Below, piece by piece: positions 1-9,596 of a DNA stretch of 64,000 nt. The stretch is taken from NCBI GenBank assembly GCA_021613335.1, contig JAJTWR010000431.1:2852001-2916000 (forward strand). Reading direction: 5' to 3'. Origin of the DNA: Whitmania pigra (taxonomy: Eukaryota > Annelida > Clitellata > Hirudinida > Haemopidae). Made by a program: the position numbers and the translations under genes. Positions within the stretch are counted from its first letter, which is position 1, and every line of letters starts with the position of its first letter. Under the pieces are notes generated by a model. The model did no database searches. It was not told the origin of the DNA and saw nothing but the letters and a program-made list of their open reading frames with translations.

Positions 1-972
1 CAGCTCCGGGATGAGGTCGGTGGGCTTCGCGATGTGAAACGCTCCCGCGGCGATGAAGAGGATGTGGTCCGTTTGGAGGGGGCCATATTTGGTCATCACC
101 GTGCAGCCTTCGACGACCGGCAAGAGGTCCCGCTGCACTCCTTCGCGAGACACGTCTGGCCCACCCTGCCCGGTGCCTTTGCGGTGCGCGATTTTATCGA
201 TTTCGTCGAGGAAGATGATGCCGCTCTCCTGGGCGCGGGTGAGCGCTTCCCGGTAGAGGCGGTCTTGGTCGATGCGGCGTTCAGCCTCTTCCTCGCGGAG
301 GAGCTTCAGCGCTTCGGCCACATCCACCCGCCGTTGACGGGTGCGGTTGCCGAGCCCTGGCATGCCCCGAAACATCTCGCCCAAGTTGAACTCAATGTCG
401 CCGCCACCGCCGAGCTGCTTCATGAAGGCCATGCCCGAGGCCGCCACCTCGACTTCGAGCTGGAGATTTTCCAAGGAGCCATTGCGGAGTTGGGCCCGGA
501 GTTTTTCTCGCTCCGGAGGGCTCAGGCGATTCGCGCGCGGTGGCACCACCCGCGTGCCGTCGGGGCGCGTCGCCTCGTAGAGACGATCTTCGGCGGCTTC
601 GAGCGCCCGCTCCTCAACCCGGGCGCGCTCCTCTTCCCGGACAATGGCGATGGAGGCCTCCACCAAATCTCGCACCATGGACTCGACGTCGCGGCCCACG
701 TAGCCGACCTCGGTGAATTTCGACGCCTCCACCTTCACGAACGGCGCCTGGGCGAGCTTGGCGAGCCGCCGCGCTATTTCGGTTTTTCCGACGCCGGTGG
801 GCCCGATGAGAATGATGTTCTTGGGCGTAATCTCCGCCTGCAGCTCGGCCGGGGCCCGGCGGCGCCGCCAGCGGTTGCGCAGCGCGATAGCGACAGCGCG
901 TTTCGCAGCAGTTTGTCCGACGATGTGCAGGTCGAGTTCGGCGACGATTGTTCGGGGAGTAAGCGAGTCCAT
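1..972 (-). CDS. hslU: HslU, ATPase subunit of the HslUV protease (3' end outside window)
   Basis: AAA+ unfoldase that feeds substrates to the HslV peptidase in the cytoplasm. Reading in from base 972, the first 324 codons are open to the window edge; full HslU is usually about 440-460 residues, so the C-terminal part lies outside. Visible are the N-terminal IVGQ segment, Walker A GPTGVGKT, the [17 protein letters not shown] stretch typical of HslU, an I-domain region, and Walker B with [10 protein letters not shown]. The ATG overlaps the hslV stop by one base (TGATG), so the two are translationally coupled. Confidence 0.95.
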   Translation of the reverse strand, partial: MDSLTPRTIVAELDLHIVGQTAAKRAVAIALRNRWRRRRAPAELQAEITPKNIILIGPTGVGKTEIARRLAKLAQAPFVKVEASKFTEVGYVGRDVESMVRDLVEASIAIVREEERARVEERALEAAEDRLYEATRPDGTRVVPPRANRLSPPEREKLRAQLRNGSLENLQLEVEVAASGMAFMKQLGGGGDIEFNLGEMFRGMPGLGNRTRQRRVDVAEALKLLREEEAERRIDQDRLYREALTRAQESGIIFLDEIDKIAHRKGTGQGGPDVSREGVQRDLLPVVEGCTVMTKYGPLQTDHILFIAAGAFHIAKPTDLIPEL

Positions 973-1490
973 CAGAGCTCCTCGATGGTGAGCGCAGTAT
1001 TGGTGAAGATGCAGAGATCTGCGGCGATGCGCATCGAGCGCTCGACAATCTGCTTCGCGTCGAGGTCCGTGGCACCGAGGAGCGCCCGCGCCGAGGCAAG
1101 GGCGTACGGTCCGCCGCTGCCGACCGCGGCAATGCCGTCGTCGGGCTCGACCACATCTCCGCTGCCGCTCACCACCAGCACGTGTGCGGCATCTGCGACG
1201 ACAAGCAACGCCTCCAAGCGATGCAAGTAACGATCGCTGCGCCAATCTTTGCCAAGTTCGACACTCGCACGGCGGACATCCTTGCCGCACTCGCCCAACT
1301 TGGCCTCGAAGCGCTCGAAGAGCGTAAAGGCATCGGCGGTGCTCCCAGCAAATCCGGCGACCACCGAACCCTCGGCCAGCCGACGGATTTTTCGGGCACT
1401 CGCCTTCATCACGAGGTTGTTCATCGTCACTTGCCCATCGCCGCCGAGCGCTGTCTTTCCGTTTCTGCGCACACACAAAATCGTCGTCAT
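972..1490 (-). CDS. hslV: HslV, peptidase subunit of the HslUV protease
   Basis: Threonine peptidase of the two-tier HslUV machine, 172 residues, the usual length. The protein begins [12 protein letters not shown], which places the catalytic threonine directly after the initiator methionine, and contains GDGQVT and the GSGGPYA strand of the family. The ATG at 1490 was chosen because a GGAG-type ribosome site lies just upstream and the open frame further upstream does not look like HslV. It follows dapF by 43 bases and overlaps hslU, giving a dapF-hslV-hslU order. Confidence 0.96.
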   Translation of the reverse strand: MTTILCVRRNGKTALGGDGQVTMNNLVMKASARKIRRLAEGSVVAGFAGSTADAFTLFERFEAKLGECGKDVRRASVELGKDWRSDRYLHRLEALLVVADAAHVLVVSGSGDVVEPDDGIAAVGSGGPYALASARALLGATDLDAKQIVERSMRIAADLCIFTNTALTIEEL

Positions 1491-1533
1491 TGTCGTCTCC
1501 TGGAGTGGGAGGAGCGCTCCGTCACGCGGAGGC

Positions 1534-2364
1534 TCATGGTGCGCGGCTCCCCGGAATTCCAGAAGGCAGCGCACCTTCGAAAACCCGCTCCGCAGGTCCG
1601 CGCATCTCGACGCGCGAGAGGTCGTGCGAGGAGCGCACTTCGAGTTCGCCGCCAGGGAGTTGCACGGTGTTCCATTCGTCGAAGGGGAGTCGGCCCGCAA
1701 GCCCAAGAGCCACCACCGCCGCGCACGCGCCGGTGCCGCAAGCGAGCGTGAATCCCACTCCCCGCTCCCAAACCCGGAGCGCAACGCCGCCGCCCTCGCG
1801 GTGCGTGCAGAAGCCCACGTTGGCACCCTTCGGGAAGAGCGCCTGGTGCGCCAGTTTGGCGCCAAGGCGCTCGTCGTCGCCAGCTTGCGCATCGAGGACG
1901 ACGCAGTGCGGATTGCCGAAGGACACCGCAGTCATGTGGCGCCCTTCGAGCGGCACACCGACCCAGGGCCCGGGGGGGAGTTCTTCGCCAGTGAGTTTGG
2001 CGCTTCCCATGGTCACTTCGACCGTCGCCATCCGTGGGTTGACGCGGGTCACCGCGCAGCGGGTCAGGCTGTTGCCGGTGCGCACAGAAACGTTGCCGCT
2101 CCGCTGCCCGGCCACATGCGCAGCGACGCAGCGAATGCCGTTGCCGCAGTTCTCTGCCACTGAGCCGTCGGCGTTGTGGACCACCATCCGGACATCCGCT
2201 TCCGGATCGGGAAGCATGACGAGCACCCCGTCGGCGCCAACGCCAAAGTGTCGGTCGCAGGCCCAGCGAGAGAACTCCGCATCGACATCAATGCCACTCC
2301 CTCGACGGTCGAGGACGACAAAGTCGTTGCCGCAGCCGTGGTACTTGAAAAAAGGCTCCGTCAT
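1534..2364 (-). CDS. dapF: Diaminopimelate epimerase
   Basis: Converts LL- to meso-diaminopimelate for lysine and peptidoglycan synthesis. The 276-residue protein has both catalytic cysteines in their family contexts: C73 in [10 protein letters not shown] and C209 in ACGTGACA. It starts [15 protein letters not shown], a standard DapF N-terminus. The ATG overlaps the stop of the CHASE2 gene by four bases (ATGA), so it is probably read from the same message. The link between a cell-wall precursor gene and an envelope receptor may only be positional. Confidence 0.96.
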   Translation of the reverse strand: MTEPFFKYHGCGNDFVVLDRRGSGIDVDAEFSRWACDRHFGVGADGVLVMLPDPEADVRMVVHNADGSVAENCGNGIRCVAAHVAGQRSGNVSVRTGNSLTRCAVTRVNPRMATVEVTMGSAKLTGEELPPGPWVGVPLEGRHMTAVSFGNPHCVVLDAQAGDDERLGAKLAHQALFPKGANVGFCTHREGGGVALRVWERGVGFTLACGTGACAAVVALGLAGRLPFDEWNTVQLPGGELEVRSSHDLSRVEMRGPAERVFEGALPSGIPGSRAP

Positions 2365-4688
2365 GTCTGCCCTCTCTTGCTGGGGCGCGGTTTGGGGCGC
2401 GGTGCGCTCGCCCGCGGCGCGCTGGGTCGCGGTGGCGGCGGGGCGCTCTGGGGAGGAATCGCAAACTCCGCATGACCTTCGAGCACGAAAAGCCCGAGGT
2501 CAGCGAGCCGACGGAATTCGAATCCGCCTGCTACTTCAGAGGCAAGCGCGTCAGTGACGAGCGGCGCTCCTTCGCTGTGGCGTGCGAGCACGGCCACCTC
2601 TTCCAGCATCGAACCCAACATCGTGTAACGCTCGTCGTTCAAGTGGCCGACAAGTACCCGCCCAGAGGAGATGGCGAGCCGCAGCGACATGGAGGTGCCG
2701 ACGGCTTGCTCCCATTCGACGCGCTTTTTTGCGAAACCTTCAACGAGCGCGAGCGCCGTACGACAGGCCGCCGCTTGTCGTTCGGGATTGGCGAGCGGCA
2801 CTCCGAAGTACGCGTAGGCAGCGCCGTGGAAATGGCGATCGACGATCCCGCCGTGTTCGTTGACGATGCGGCTCATGAAGTTCACGTATTCTTGATACAC
2901 CCGCACGACAACCGACGGGTCCGCCATCTCCGGGATGCCGTCGAGGATCACATAGATCGCGGTGATGGAGCGCCGAGTTGGCCGCATCTCGCGCACGATC
3001 CGCCGCAGAAGCTTTTCGCTGACCTGTCGGCCGACGATGCGTTCGATCATCGCTCGGAGATTCTTGTCGAGGCCAAAGGCGTATCCGGACGTCGACAAAA
3101 AGCTGAGCGCAAATCCGATGAGCGGCAGCGCCATCGGCACCCAAGTGCGCTGCGCGAGGAACACCTCTTTCGCCACGAGCGCGTACACCCCGCTCGCGAG
3201 CACGATGGCCACGAATCTGCCGAGAAATCCGGGCCCCCGGTACAGCGACGACCACAGGAGCGCGAGGAGCGCCCCCGCAAAGGTCACCCCGATGCCGAGC
3301 CACACCTCTGCTTGGAGCGAGGCGCGTTCAATCGCCTGCTCCGAGGCGAGATTGGTGATCGCCTCGGCAAAGATGGCACTTCGCGGCAGCGAGCCTATGG
3401 GCGTCACCGAGAACGGATCCATGCGCGCGTCGGCGAGCACGACGGTCCGCCCCTTGAGGAGATTGTCAAAGCGGCGGGAGATGGTGCGCCCCCCCGCGTT
3501 CTCGGCGTTGGCGAGCAATTTCCATGCGGGGACCACCCGATTCGGGGTCACGAGCCCACCGCTCGTCGTATTGCCCTCGTTCCACACCATGAGTAGCCGC
3601 CCGGCGGGGTCTGTCGGCAGTCGGTTTGGCTTTGCTTTTGGCGCATCTTTCCAATGTGAAAAGCTCACGCTGGAGCCGTCGAACTGCGTCGGCTCACCTT
3701 CGCGGCTGACGACGCCTCGCAGCGGTAAACTGGCGAGTTTGCTCCCATCGGTCCCCGCGTAGATGAGCGGCATCCGCCGCACAACTCCGTCGCTATCCGG
3801 ATCGTAGCGCATGAGCGCGAGCGGCGTCGTGGCGCTCAGCAGTTCCGGCCAAGGACCGACGACCCTCCCGGCCGCCGGCAGGAGCACTTTGCCCTTGTAG
3901 TCGACGGCGATGCGCGCGCCCAATTGCCACAGCCACTGACCGGTGAACTCCCGCCCTTGATCCGACGGCATCCACGGACGAATGGACCCGCGAGGCGCAT
4001 CGGCGTCGTCGTCTACCGCGCTCGCCTCCCAGATCTCAAAGCCGCCGCCCGGAACCTCTGTGAAGTAAATGGGGTTGCCTCGGGTGAGCGCTGCTTTCAC
4101 GTACCCGAAGGCAGAAGCGCTTTCCCCGACATCGCCCACCCGTCGCAGAAATCTCGGCGTTGTGCGCTTCGCCTCAGCTTCCGTGAGGTGCGTCGACTCC
4201 ATGCCGAAAACCAGTCGCTCGCCGCTCCGCAATGCAGCAGCGGTCAGCGCTGCATCGTCGTCGACCATCTTGCCCGCCTCCCGCCGCCCCCTCGAAGAAG
4301 GCCCTACGAGTGGCATCGTCATGACTACTCGGGTTGCTCCTTCGGCAAAGGCTTGGTCGATGAGCTCCGCCCAGAGGGAGCGCGCCCACGGGAAGGTGGC
4401 CCATTCCGGTCGACCTACTTCCCAGCCTCGCTGACGGGTCTCATCGTCGACCGAAACGACAACGGCGATATCTTTCGCCTCGGTCTTTTTGGCGAGCGCC
4501 CGAAGCCGCCAGTCCAAGGTCGCAAGTTCCATGCCTTCAAGAGCGCCCCGGAGCGGTCGCAGTATGACGGAGTTCGCCAACCTCGGGGCCGAGGCCACGA
4601 GTGTCAGCCCAGCGATGAGTGCGCCGATCAAAACTGCGTAGAGGAAAGTCATCTCTACTCTGCGCAGTGCAAGTTTCTTCGAAATCAT
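2361..4688 (-). CDS. CHASE2 receptor with a degenerate class III cyclase-like domain
   Basis: Membrane receptor of 775 residues: N-terminal transmembrane segment (about 14-33), a large extracytoplasmic CHASE2-type sensor (about 45-455), three further transmembrane helices (about 462-482, 488-510, 516-537), then a cyclase homology domain (about 573-735) and a Pro/Arg-rich tail (747-775). The cyclase fold is recognisable (EHGGIVDR, AYFGVP, RLAISSGRVLVGHL), but by my alignment both metal-binding aspartates are replaced (I581, G622), as are the transition-state Asn and Arg (E696, V700). Catalysis is therefore unlikely; it may act as a binding or regulatory module. An alternative start is Met13 (base 4652). 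It heads the dapF-hslV-hslU run and is divergent from a lipoprotein gene. Confidence 0.8.
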   Translation of the reverse strand: MISKKLALRRVEMTFLYAVLIGALIAGLTLVASAPRLANSVILRPLRGALEGMELATLDWRLRALAKKTEAKDIAVVVSVDDETRQRGWEVGRPEWATFPWARSLWAELIDQAFAEGATRVVMTMPLVGPSSRGRREAGKMVDDDAALTAAALRSGERLVFGMESTHLTEAEAKRTTPRFLRRVGDVGESASAFGYVKAALTRGNPIYFTEVPGGGFEIWEASAVDDDADAPRGSIRPWMPSDQGREFTGQWLWQLGARIAVDYKGKVLLPAAGRVVGPWPELLSATTPLALMRYDPDSDGVVRRMPLIYAGTDGSKLASLPLRGVVSREGEPTQFDGSSVSFSHWKDAPKAKPNRLPTDPAGRLLMVWNEGNTTSGGLVTPNRVVPAWKLLANAENAGGRTISRRFDNLLKGRTVVLADARMDPFSVTPIGSLPRSAIFAEAITNLASEQAIERASLQAEVWLGIGVTFAGALLALLWSSLYRGPGFLGRFVAIVLASGVYALVAKEVFLAQRTWVPMALPLIGFALSFLSTSGYAFGLDKNLRAMIERIVGRQVSEKLLRRIVREMRPTRRSITAIYVILDGIPEMADPSVVVRVYQEYVNFMSRIVNEHGGIVDRHFHGAAYAYFGVPLANPERQAAACRTALALVEGFAKKRVEWEQAVGTSMSLRLAISSGRVLVGHLNDERYTMLGSMLEEVAVLARHSEGAPLVTDALASEVAGGFEFRRLADLGLFVLEGHAEFAIPPQSAPPPPRPSAPRASAPRPKPRPSKRGQT

Positions 4689-4802
4689 GGAATATAAGGC
4701 ATAGTACTACGCAAGAAATTACCATGGCGGTCGGCAGGGTGGACGTATCGTAGTAAAGCTTGATCCTTCGTATTCTTAGCCTCCTCTGCTTCATCAACGG
4801 AA

Positions 4803-5642
4803 TTGCTCCAGCGATTTCCAAAGAGTTTGTCTCTTCGCACCGTTAGCCTCGTCCTGCTCCTTGCGGGATGCGAAGGTACTACCCCGCAACCGAGTTCCTT
4901 GCGAGCAACGAACTTCCTCGTCGGTGAATTGCTCATCCAGCCGGAATTCTTCTATGCTTCCAGCGCGGGCAAGATCACTTTTCCCGCACACTTCCAAGTG
5001 TCGGTGCAGCTATCGCGCCGGGCCTCCGACGCCTTTAACGGCGAGTTATCGCCTATCTCCGGAGCGAAAGTGATCTTCCGCTCCACGAGCAATCCTGATG
5101 TGAGCATCCTCCTCAGCGAAAATGCTCTGGAGTCCGGCAACTATCGTAATGTTGGATCCAGCAGCATTGCTTACACAGCTGGCGCCGCCTACGAACTGGA
5201 GGCGACGATCAATGGTGAAGTTCACCGAATGAGCATTGATTCCGGCCCGGACATCGAACGAATCCCGAATTTCCACCCCTCTGTGGGCTTCCTCGCCCAT
5301 CCTGCGAACGCTGCCTTGACGTTCCAACGGCCGCTCACGGTTGCCGATGCGGGTTATGCTCCTGCTCTATGGTCGGTGTACCCGATCGTCGATTCCAAGC
5401 AGTCCGAGATTTCCACCGGCACCAACCGGCCACGCCAACTTCTCACTGTGTTTCAACTTCCCAAGGATTGGCAGGCCAACTCCTTCACCATCCCCGGGAA
5501 TGCCTTCCCGGATCCGAATTCACAGTACGCCATCGTCTACTATTCGTTAAAGGCGCAGACCTCCATGACCCCCAACCTCTTCATCGGTTCACTGTTTGTC
5601 ATCGGTACGGCGGACGTCGGCATCGTTTCGACCACAAGATAG
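4803..5642 (+). CDS. Predicted outer-membrane or periplasmic lipoprotein of unknown function
   Basis: A 279-residue protein with a bacterial lipoprotein signal: charged N-terminus, hydrophobic VSLVLLLAGC, and a lipobox cysteine at about residue 23. The rest is rich in beta-prone, Ser/Thr/Pro-containing segments with no motif I recognise. The start is a TTG and is uncertain; another TTG in frame at 4827 would still leave the lipobox intact. It is divergent from the CHASE2 receptor gene across 114 bases, so the two may share control. It is followed by the promoter region of the ribosomal protein operon. Confidence 0.6.
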   Translation: MLQRFPKSLSLRTVSLVLLLAGCEGTTPQPSSLRATNFLVGELLIQPEFFYASSAGKITFPAHFQVSVQLSRRASDAFNGELSPISGAKVIFRSTSNPDVSILLSENALESGNYRNVGSSSIAYTAGAAYELEATINGEVHRMSIDSGPDIERIPNFHPSVGFLAHPANAALTFQRPLTVADAGYAPALWSVYPIVDSKQSEISTGTNRPRQLLTVFQLPKDWQANSFTIPGNAFPDPNSQYAIVYYSLKAQTSMTPNLFIGSLFVIGTADVGIVSTTR

Positions 5643-5662
5643 CCCCGCCTGAAACTCCAGCA

Positions 5663-5692
5663 TTGACAGGGAGGAACCCTTCGCCATATGCG
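5663..5692 (+). promoter_or_regulatory. Promoter upstream of rpsF
   Basis: A consensus -35 TTGACA at 5663-5668 and a weaker -10 TATGCG at 5687-5692, 18 bases apart. Transcription would begin near 5699, right at the first leader hairpin. Confidence 0.5.
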
Positions 5693-5698
5693 GGGACA

Positions 5699-5752
5699 CT
5701 CCTTCATTTCGAAGGAGCGACATTCACCCCGCTCTCGGTATAGACCGAGGGC
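5699..5752 (+). promoter_or_regulatory. Two-hairpin leader of rpsF-rpsR, possible S6:S18 autoregulatory element
   Basis: Two hairpins lie between the promoter and rpsF. The first, 5699-5717, has a perfect 7-bp stem CTCCTTC/GAAGGAG with a 5-base loop. The second, 5731-5752, has a 9-bp stem GCTCTCGGT/ACCGAGGGC with one G-T wobble and an ATAG loop, preceded by CCCC. S6:S18 complexes are known to bind mRNA leaders of rpsF operons in many bacteria; assignment of this leader to that class is inference from position and structure. Confidence 0.4.
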
Positions 5753-5774
5753 AATTGAACCCAAGGGGTTTTCA

Positions 5775-6221
5775 GTGACGAACAGCACTCTGCTTCGGGA
5801 GTACGAGACGGTCTTTCTCGTAAAGCCCGACCTCACCGATGACGCGATGGAAACCGTAAAGTCTAAGGTTTCTGCCATCATCGATCGCAACGGCGGCAAA
5901 TTCCTTCGCTACACTTTGTGGGGAAGGAAGAAGACCATGTACCTCATCGCCAAGCAGCCGCGTGCGCACTACATCCACGCGGCCTACCTCGGCGGATCGA
6001 ACATCGTCGCCGAGGTCGAGCGCAACCTGCGAAACTTCGACGAAGTGACGCGCTACCTCTCGCGGCGCATCGCCGACGATATCGACCCAGCGACGCGTCA
6101 GCGCGAGCCCGATGTGAAGCTCGCCGACGACGTCGATGACAACAAGCCACTCGGCGGAGCGGAGCGCGAAGATTTCCACCGCGACGACTTTGCTGAAGAC
6201 GATGTCCCGGACCACAACTGA
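5775..6221 (+). CDS. rpsF: 30S ribosomal protein S6
   Basis: Small-subunit platform protein that pairs with S18. It has 148 residues from a GTG at 5775, chosen because AAGGGG (5763-5768) stands six bases upstream and the protein then begins just before [14 protein letters not shown], the conserved S6 N-terminus. The core ends around residue 110 and is followed by a strongly acidic C-terminal extension ([18 protein letters not shown]) longer than in E. coli unprocessed S6. It is first in rpsF-rpsR-rplI-dnaB. Confidence 0.95.
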   Translation: MTNSTLLREYETVFLVKPDLTDDAMETVKSKVSAIIDRNGGKFLRYTLWGRKKTMYLIAKQPRAHYIHAAYLGGSNIVAEVERNLRNFDEVTRYLSRRIADDIDPATRQREPDVKLADDVDDNKPLGGAEREDFHRDDFAEDDVPDHN

Positions 6222-6235
6222 CGAGGATCGCCACC

Positions 6236-6526
6236 ATGAAGCCGAGAGAATCGAAGAAGAACGCCATGGCTGCGGGAGACCGCGAAGAAGGTGATGAGAA
6301 GCGGCGAGGAGCCATCCGCCGCCGCGCCTGCCGATTCTGCAGCGAGAAGAGCGCTGCGGTCGACTACAAAGACCAGACGACGCTGAAATACTTCGTCACC
6401 GAGCGCGGAAAGATCATCCCCCGTCGCATCTCTGGCAACTGCGCCAAGCACCAACGTGCGGTCGCGACCGCCATCAAACAGGCACGCGGACTTGCCCTCA
6501 TCCCCTACCTGGTCCTCCAGGGCTGA
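6236..6526 (+). CDS. rpsR: 30S ribosomal protein S18
   Basis: Partner of S6 on the 30S platform. It has 96 residues with a charged N-terminal extension, then the family core [24 protein letters not shown] and [12 protein letters not shown]. The CxxC plus a later cysteine are the pattern of cysteine-containing S18 forms. It lies 14 bases after rpsF, as expected for the conserved operon. Confidence 0.96.
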   Translation: MKPRESKKNAMAAGDREEGDEKRRGAIRRRACRFCSEKSAAVDYKDQTTLKYFVTERGKIIPRRISGNCAKHQRAVATAIKQARGLALIPYLVLQG

Positions 6527-6542
6527 CATCTCGGAGCCATCC

Positions 6543-6995
6543 ATGAAGATCATTCTGCGAGAAGATGTCGACAATCTGGGAGACTCTGGCGAAGTCGTCA
6601 CGGTCCGCGACGGCTACGCCCGCAACTATTTGCTCCCCCGCTCTCTGGCGATGCCCGCGAGCCGAGCGAACTTGAAGCAGCTCGAACACGAGCGAAAAGT
6701 GATCGAGGAGCGCAACGCAAAGCGCCGTGCGGAAGCACAGTCGCAAGCAAGCGAGATCTCCAAAGTCTCGGTGCGCATCCAGCGCAAGGTCGGAGAGGCC
6801 GACAAGCTCTTCGGTGCGGTGACTGCCCTCGATATCGCCGAAGCTCTCGCCAATGCGGGAGTGAAGATCGATCGCCGCCACATCCACCTGCCGGAACCGA
6901 TCAAGACCATCGGGACTTTTGCGGTCGCCGTGCGGTTGCATCGCACCGTGTCCGCATCCATAACGGTGATCGTAGAGGCTGCTGCTGCCGCGTGA
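6543..6995 (+). CDS. rplI: 50S ribosomal protein L9
   Basis: Large-subunit protein of the L1 stalk base, 150 residues, normal length. It starts MKIILREDVDNLGDSGEVV with the family segment VRDGYARNYLLPR. The ATG at 6543 was chosen over an upstream in-frame start because it has GGAG just before it and matches the L9 N-terminus. It is third in the operon, 16 bases after rpsR. Confidence 0.96.
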   Translation: MKIILREDVDNLGDSGEVVTVRDGYARNYLLPRSLAMPASRANLKQLEHERKVIEERNAKRRAEAQSQASEISKVSVRIQRKVGEADKLFGAVTALDIAEALANAGVKIDRRHIHLPEPIKTIGTFAVAVRLHRTVSASITVIVEAAAAA

Positions 6996-7063
6996 TGTGA
7001 TTCCACCGTGCTAGGCCGAGCACTTCGGCCTCATGGAGACATTGTGAGGGTCATGCGCGAGAC

Positions 7064-8410
7064 ATGGCGATGAACGAGCGCACCCAGCGCTTCCAGGATC
7101 TTCCTGCCGAGCGGGCTGTGCTCAGCGCTGTTTTGCTCGACAATTCGGTCCTCGCCAACGTCGCCGAGATCGTCGTCGCGAGTGAATTCGCCTCGCCAGC
7201 GCACGCACATATTTTCGCAGCGATGATGGCGATCGACTCCCGCAGCGGGCAGATCGATCACGTCACCCTCGCTGAGGAGTTAAAGCTGCAAGGGCACCTC
7301 GCGGCGGTCGGCGGGCTCGAATACCTTTTCAAGCTTGGCGAGACGGTCTCCTTCGCCCAAAATGCCGTCGAATACGCGCGCATCGTCAAGGATCACTCCA
7401 TTCGACGGGCGCTCGCGAAGGCTGGCCGGGAAATCGGCGAGCTCGCATCCCAGGAGACAGGCGAAATAGCCCAGCTCCTCGACGACGCCGAAAAGAAAAT
7501 CTTCGCTATCGCCGAACAGCGGCGCACCGGCGACCTGCGCCCGATGCCGGAGATCATGAGCGAGACTATGGCGCTCATCGAGAAGCTCGCGAGCAACACC
7601 TCGGGCATCACTGGCATCTCGACTGGGCTCATCGACCTCGACCGCAAGTTGACCGGTCTCCATCCGGGCGAGCTCATCATCCTCGCCGCGCGCCCCGGCG
7701 TCGGGAAGACCGCGCTCGCGATGAACATCGCGATGCATGTGGCTGCCGAGGAGAAGCTCCCGGTTGGCATCTTCAGCCTCGAAATGCCGGCGACCATCCT
7801 CGTGACCCGGCTCTTAGGCGCGCACGCCAACATCAACATGAGCCAAGTGCGCGGTGGGCGACTCAACCAGAGCGATCACCAGAAGCTCTTCGAGTCGCAG
7901 CAACTCCTCCGTGGGCTCCCACTCTACATCGACGACTCCGGCGCCCTCTCCGCGTTCGAGCTTCGCGCCAAGGCGCGACGCTTGAAGCAGCGCGAACCGA
8001 ACCTCGGCCTCCTCGTCGTCGACTACCTCCAGCTCATGCACCAGAAAGGGAAGGTCGAAAGTCGGCAGCTCGAAGTGGCCGAAATCAGCCGCTCGCTGAA
8101 ACAGCTTTCGAAAGAGCTGGAAATCCCGATCTTCGCGTTAAGTCAGCTCAACCGCCGCGTCGACGAGCGACGAGTCGGACACCCTCAGCTCTCGGACCTC
8201 CGTGAATCCGGGGCTATTGAACAAGATGCGGATGTCGTCCTTTTCATCCATCGCAAAGATCCCGAGCCCCAGAACGGACCGCCGCCGAACTTTCGCGATC
8301 CAATCGCATGTGAATTAGTGGTGGCGAAGCAGCGGAACGGCCCAGTCGGGGCTATTGATGTTATCTTCTTCCCCGAATTCACCAAATTCGAGAGCGCGGC
8401 CCCAACGTAG
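7064..8410 (+). CDS. dnaB: Replicative DNA helicase DnaB
   Basis: Hexameric helicase of the replication fork, 448 residues, normal length and no intein. The N-terminal domain begins LPAERAVLSAVLLDN; the RecA-like motor has Walker A ARPGVGKTA (209-217), FSLEMPATIL, VVDYLQLM, ALSQLNRRV and the DLRESGAIEQDAD motif. It sits after rplI as in many bacteria. ATGs at 7064 and 7070 are both possible starts. A DciA-like loader candidate is encoded at 23.0 kb. Confidence 0.97.
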   Translation: MAMNERTQRFQDLPAERAVLSAVLLDNSVLANVAEIVVASEFASPAHAHIFAAMMAIDSRSGQIDHVTLAEELKLQGHLAAVGGLEYLFKLGETVSFAQNAVEYARIVKDHSIRRALAKAGREIGELASQETGEIAQLLDDAEKKIFAIAEQRRTGDLRPMPEIMSETMALIEKLASNTSGITGISTGLIDLDRKLTGLHPGELIILAARPGVGKTALAMNIAMHVAAEEKLPVGIFSLEMPATILVTRLLGAHANINMSQVRGGRLNQSDHQKLFESQQLLRGLPLYIDDSGALSAFELRAKARRLKQREPNLGLLVVDYLQLMHQKGKVESRQLEVAEISRSLKQLSKELEIPIFALSQLNRRVDERRVGHPQLSDLRESGAIEQDADVVLFIHRKDPEPQNGPPPNFRDPIACELVVAKQRNGPVGAIDVIFFPEFTKFESAAPT

Positions 8411-8429
8411 GGTGGCCAAAGGAGCCTAT

Positions 8430-9464
8430 TTGAGATTACCGGAGATCGTTGATCTACAGTCGACCCCTGGCCCCACGAATGCCCTTGAGCGAGCGGTCGC
8501 TCAGTTCCTCTACGATCCGCGCGACATCGTGTTCGTCCGACACACGGCGCTTGTCGTCGCGGTGATGGTGCCGCTGCAAGTCGCGCTCTACGTGGCGTTC
8601 ACTCCCTGGATCATCCCCTTCTACGCGGCGGCCTGCATTTTCCTGATTCCTCGCACGGTGCTCATGCTTCACAACACAATGCACCGACCATTCATTCGGC
8701 GCCCGCGCACTTTGAACCTCATCCACACCTATCTGATGACTGCGGTCACCGGAATTCCCGCAGCCTACGCCGAGCACCACATCGGCATGCACCACGCGGA
8801 AAACAACCTCGACGAGGACCTCTCTTCGACGATGCGCTACCAGCGGGACAGTTTCTTTGGCTGGGTCCACTACCTGATGCACTTCGCGCTCTTCACCCAC
8901 TTCGAGCTCACCCGCTACCTCCTTTCGCGCAAACGCACCAAGATGGCCTGGCGCTCACTCTTCAGTGAGATCTGTCACCTGCTGTTCGTCCTCACGATGG
9001 TGTTCATCAACTGGCGCGCCGGCCTCATCGCCTTCGTCGCTCCGGCGGTCCTCGTGCGGGTGCTGATGATGTGGGGAAATTGGGGGCAACACGCGTTCAT
9101 CGACAAGAAAGACCCCGGCAACAGCTACGTGAATTCCATCACCTGCATCAACTCCACCTACAACCGCCGCTGCTTCAACGATGGGTACCATATCGGCCAC
9201 CACGTGAAGATGAACCGGCACTGGACGGAACTCCCGGCGGATTTTGTCGCCAACGAGCAGCGCTACGCGAAGGAAGGTTCGATCGTCTTTGAAGGCATCG
9301 ACTTCTTCATGGTGTCCCTCTACCTCTTCCTCGGAAATTACGACGCACTCGCGCGTCGATACGTCCACTTGGGCGACGACAAGCGGACCCACGAAGAGAT
9401 TGTGGCCTACTTAAAAGAACGGGTGGCGCGCGTTGAGCTAGTTCCGCAAGTTGCACAAGCGTAG
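8430..9464 (+). CDS. Membrane fatty acid desaturase family protein
   Basis: Integral membrane di-iron oxygenase family. Three histidine boxes are present: HNTMH (81-85), HHIGMHH (116-122) and HIGHH (254-258), with hydrophobic helices at about 40-75, 145-165 and 183-213. I chose a TTG at 8430 (344 residues) because AAAGGAG (8418-8424) stands five bases before it; the open frame continues upstream into dnaB. It follows dnaB by 19 bases. The substrate and the position of desaturation cannot be read from the sequence; a hydroxylase role is also possible. Confidence 0.85.
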   Translation: MRLPEIVDLQSTPGPTNALERAVAQFLYDPRDIVFVRHTALVVAVMVPLQVALYVAFTPWIIPFYAAACIFLIPRTVLMLHNTMHRPFIRRPRTLNLIHTYLMTAVTGIPAAYAEHHIGMHHAENNLDEDLSSTMRYQRDSFFGWVHYLMHFALFTHFELTRYLLSRKRTKMAWRSLFSEICHLLFVLTMVFINWRAGLIAFVAPAVLVRVLMMWGNWGQHAFIDKKDPGNSYVNSITCINSTYNRRCFNDGYHIGHHVKMNRHWTELPADFVANEQRYAKEGSIVFEGIDFFMVSLYLFLGNYDALARRYVHLGDDKRTHEEIVAYLKERVARVELVPQVAQA

Positions 9465-9546
9465 CGCCGGTTGATCAGGCCTCTACCTTCTAGTCCGACT
9501 GGAATATCGAAGACAATTGAGTCTTCTTCGATGTTTGGGTGAGGTC

Positions 9547-9575
9547 TTGCCTGCTCGTCACCTCCACTGTAATCT
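9547..9575 (+). promoter_or_regulatory. Promoter of the receiver/GGDEF-like gene
   Basis: TTGCCT at 9547-9552 and TAATCT at 9570-9575 with a 17-base spacer. The start would be near 9582, giving a leader of about 60 bases. Confidence 0.4.
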
Positions 9576-9596
9576 ACGAATCGACAAAGGGGCTTC

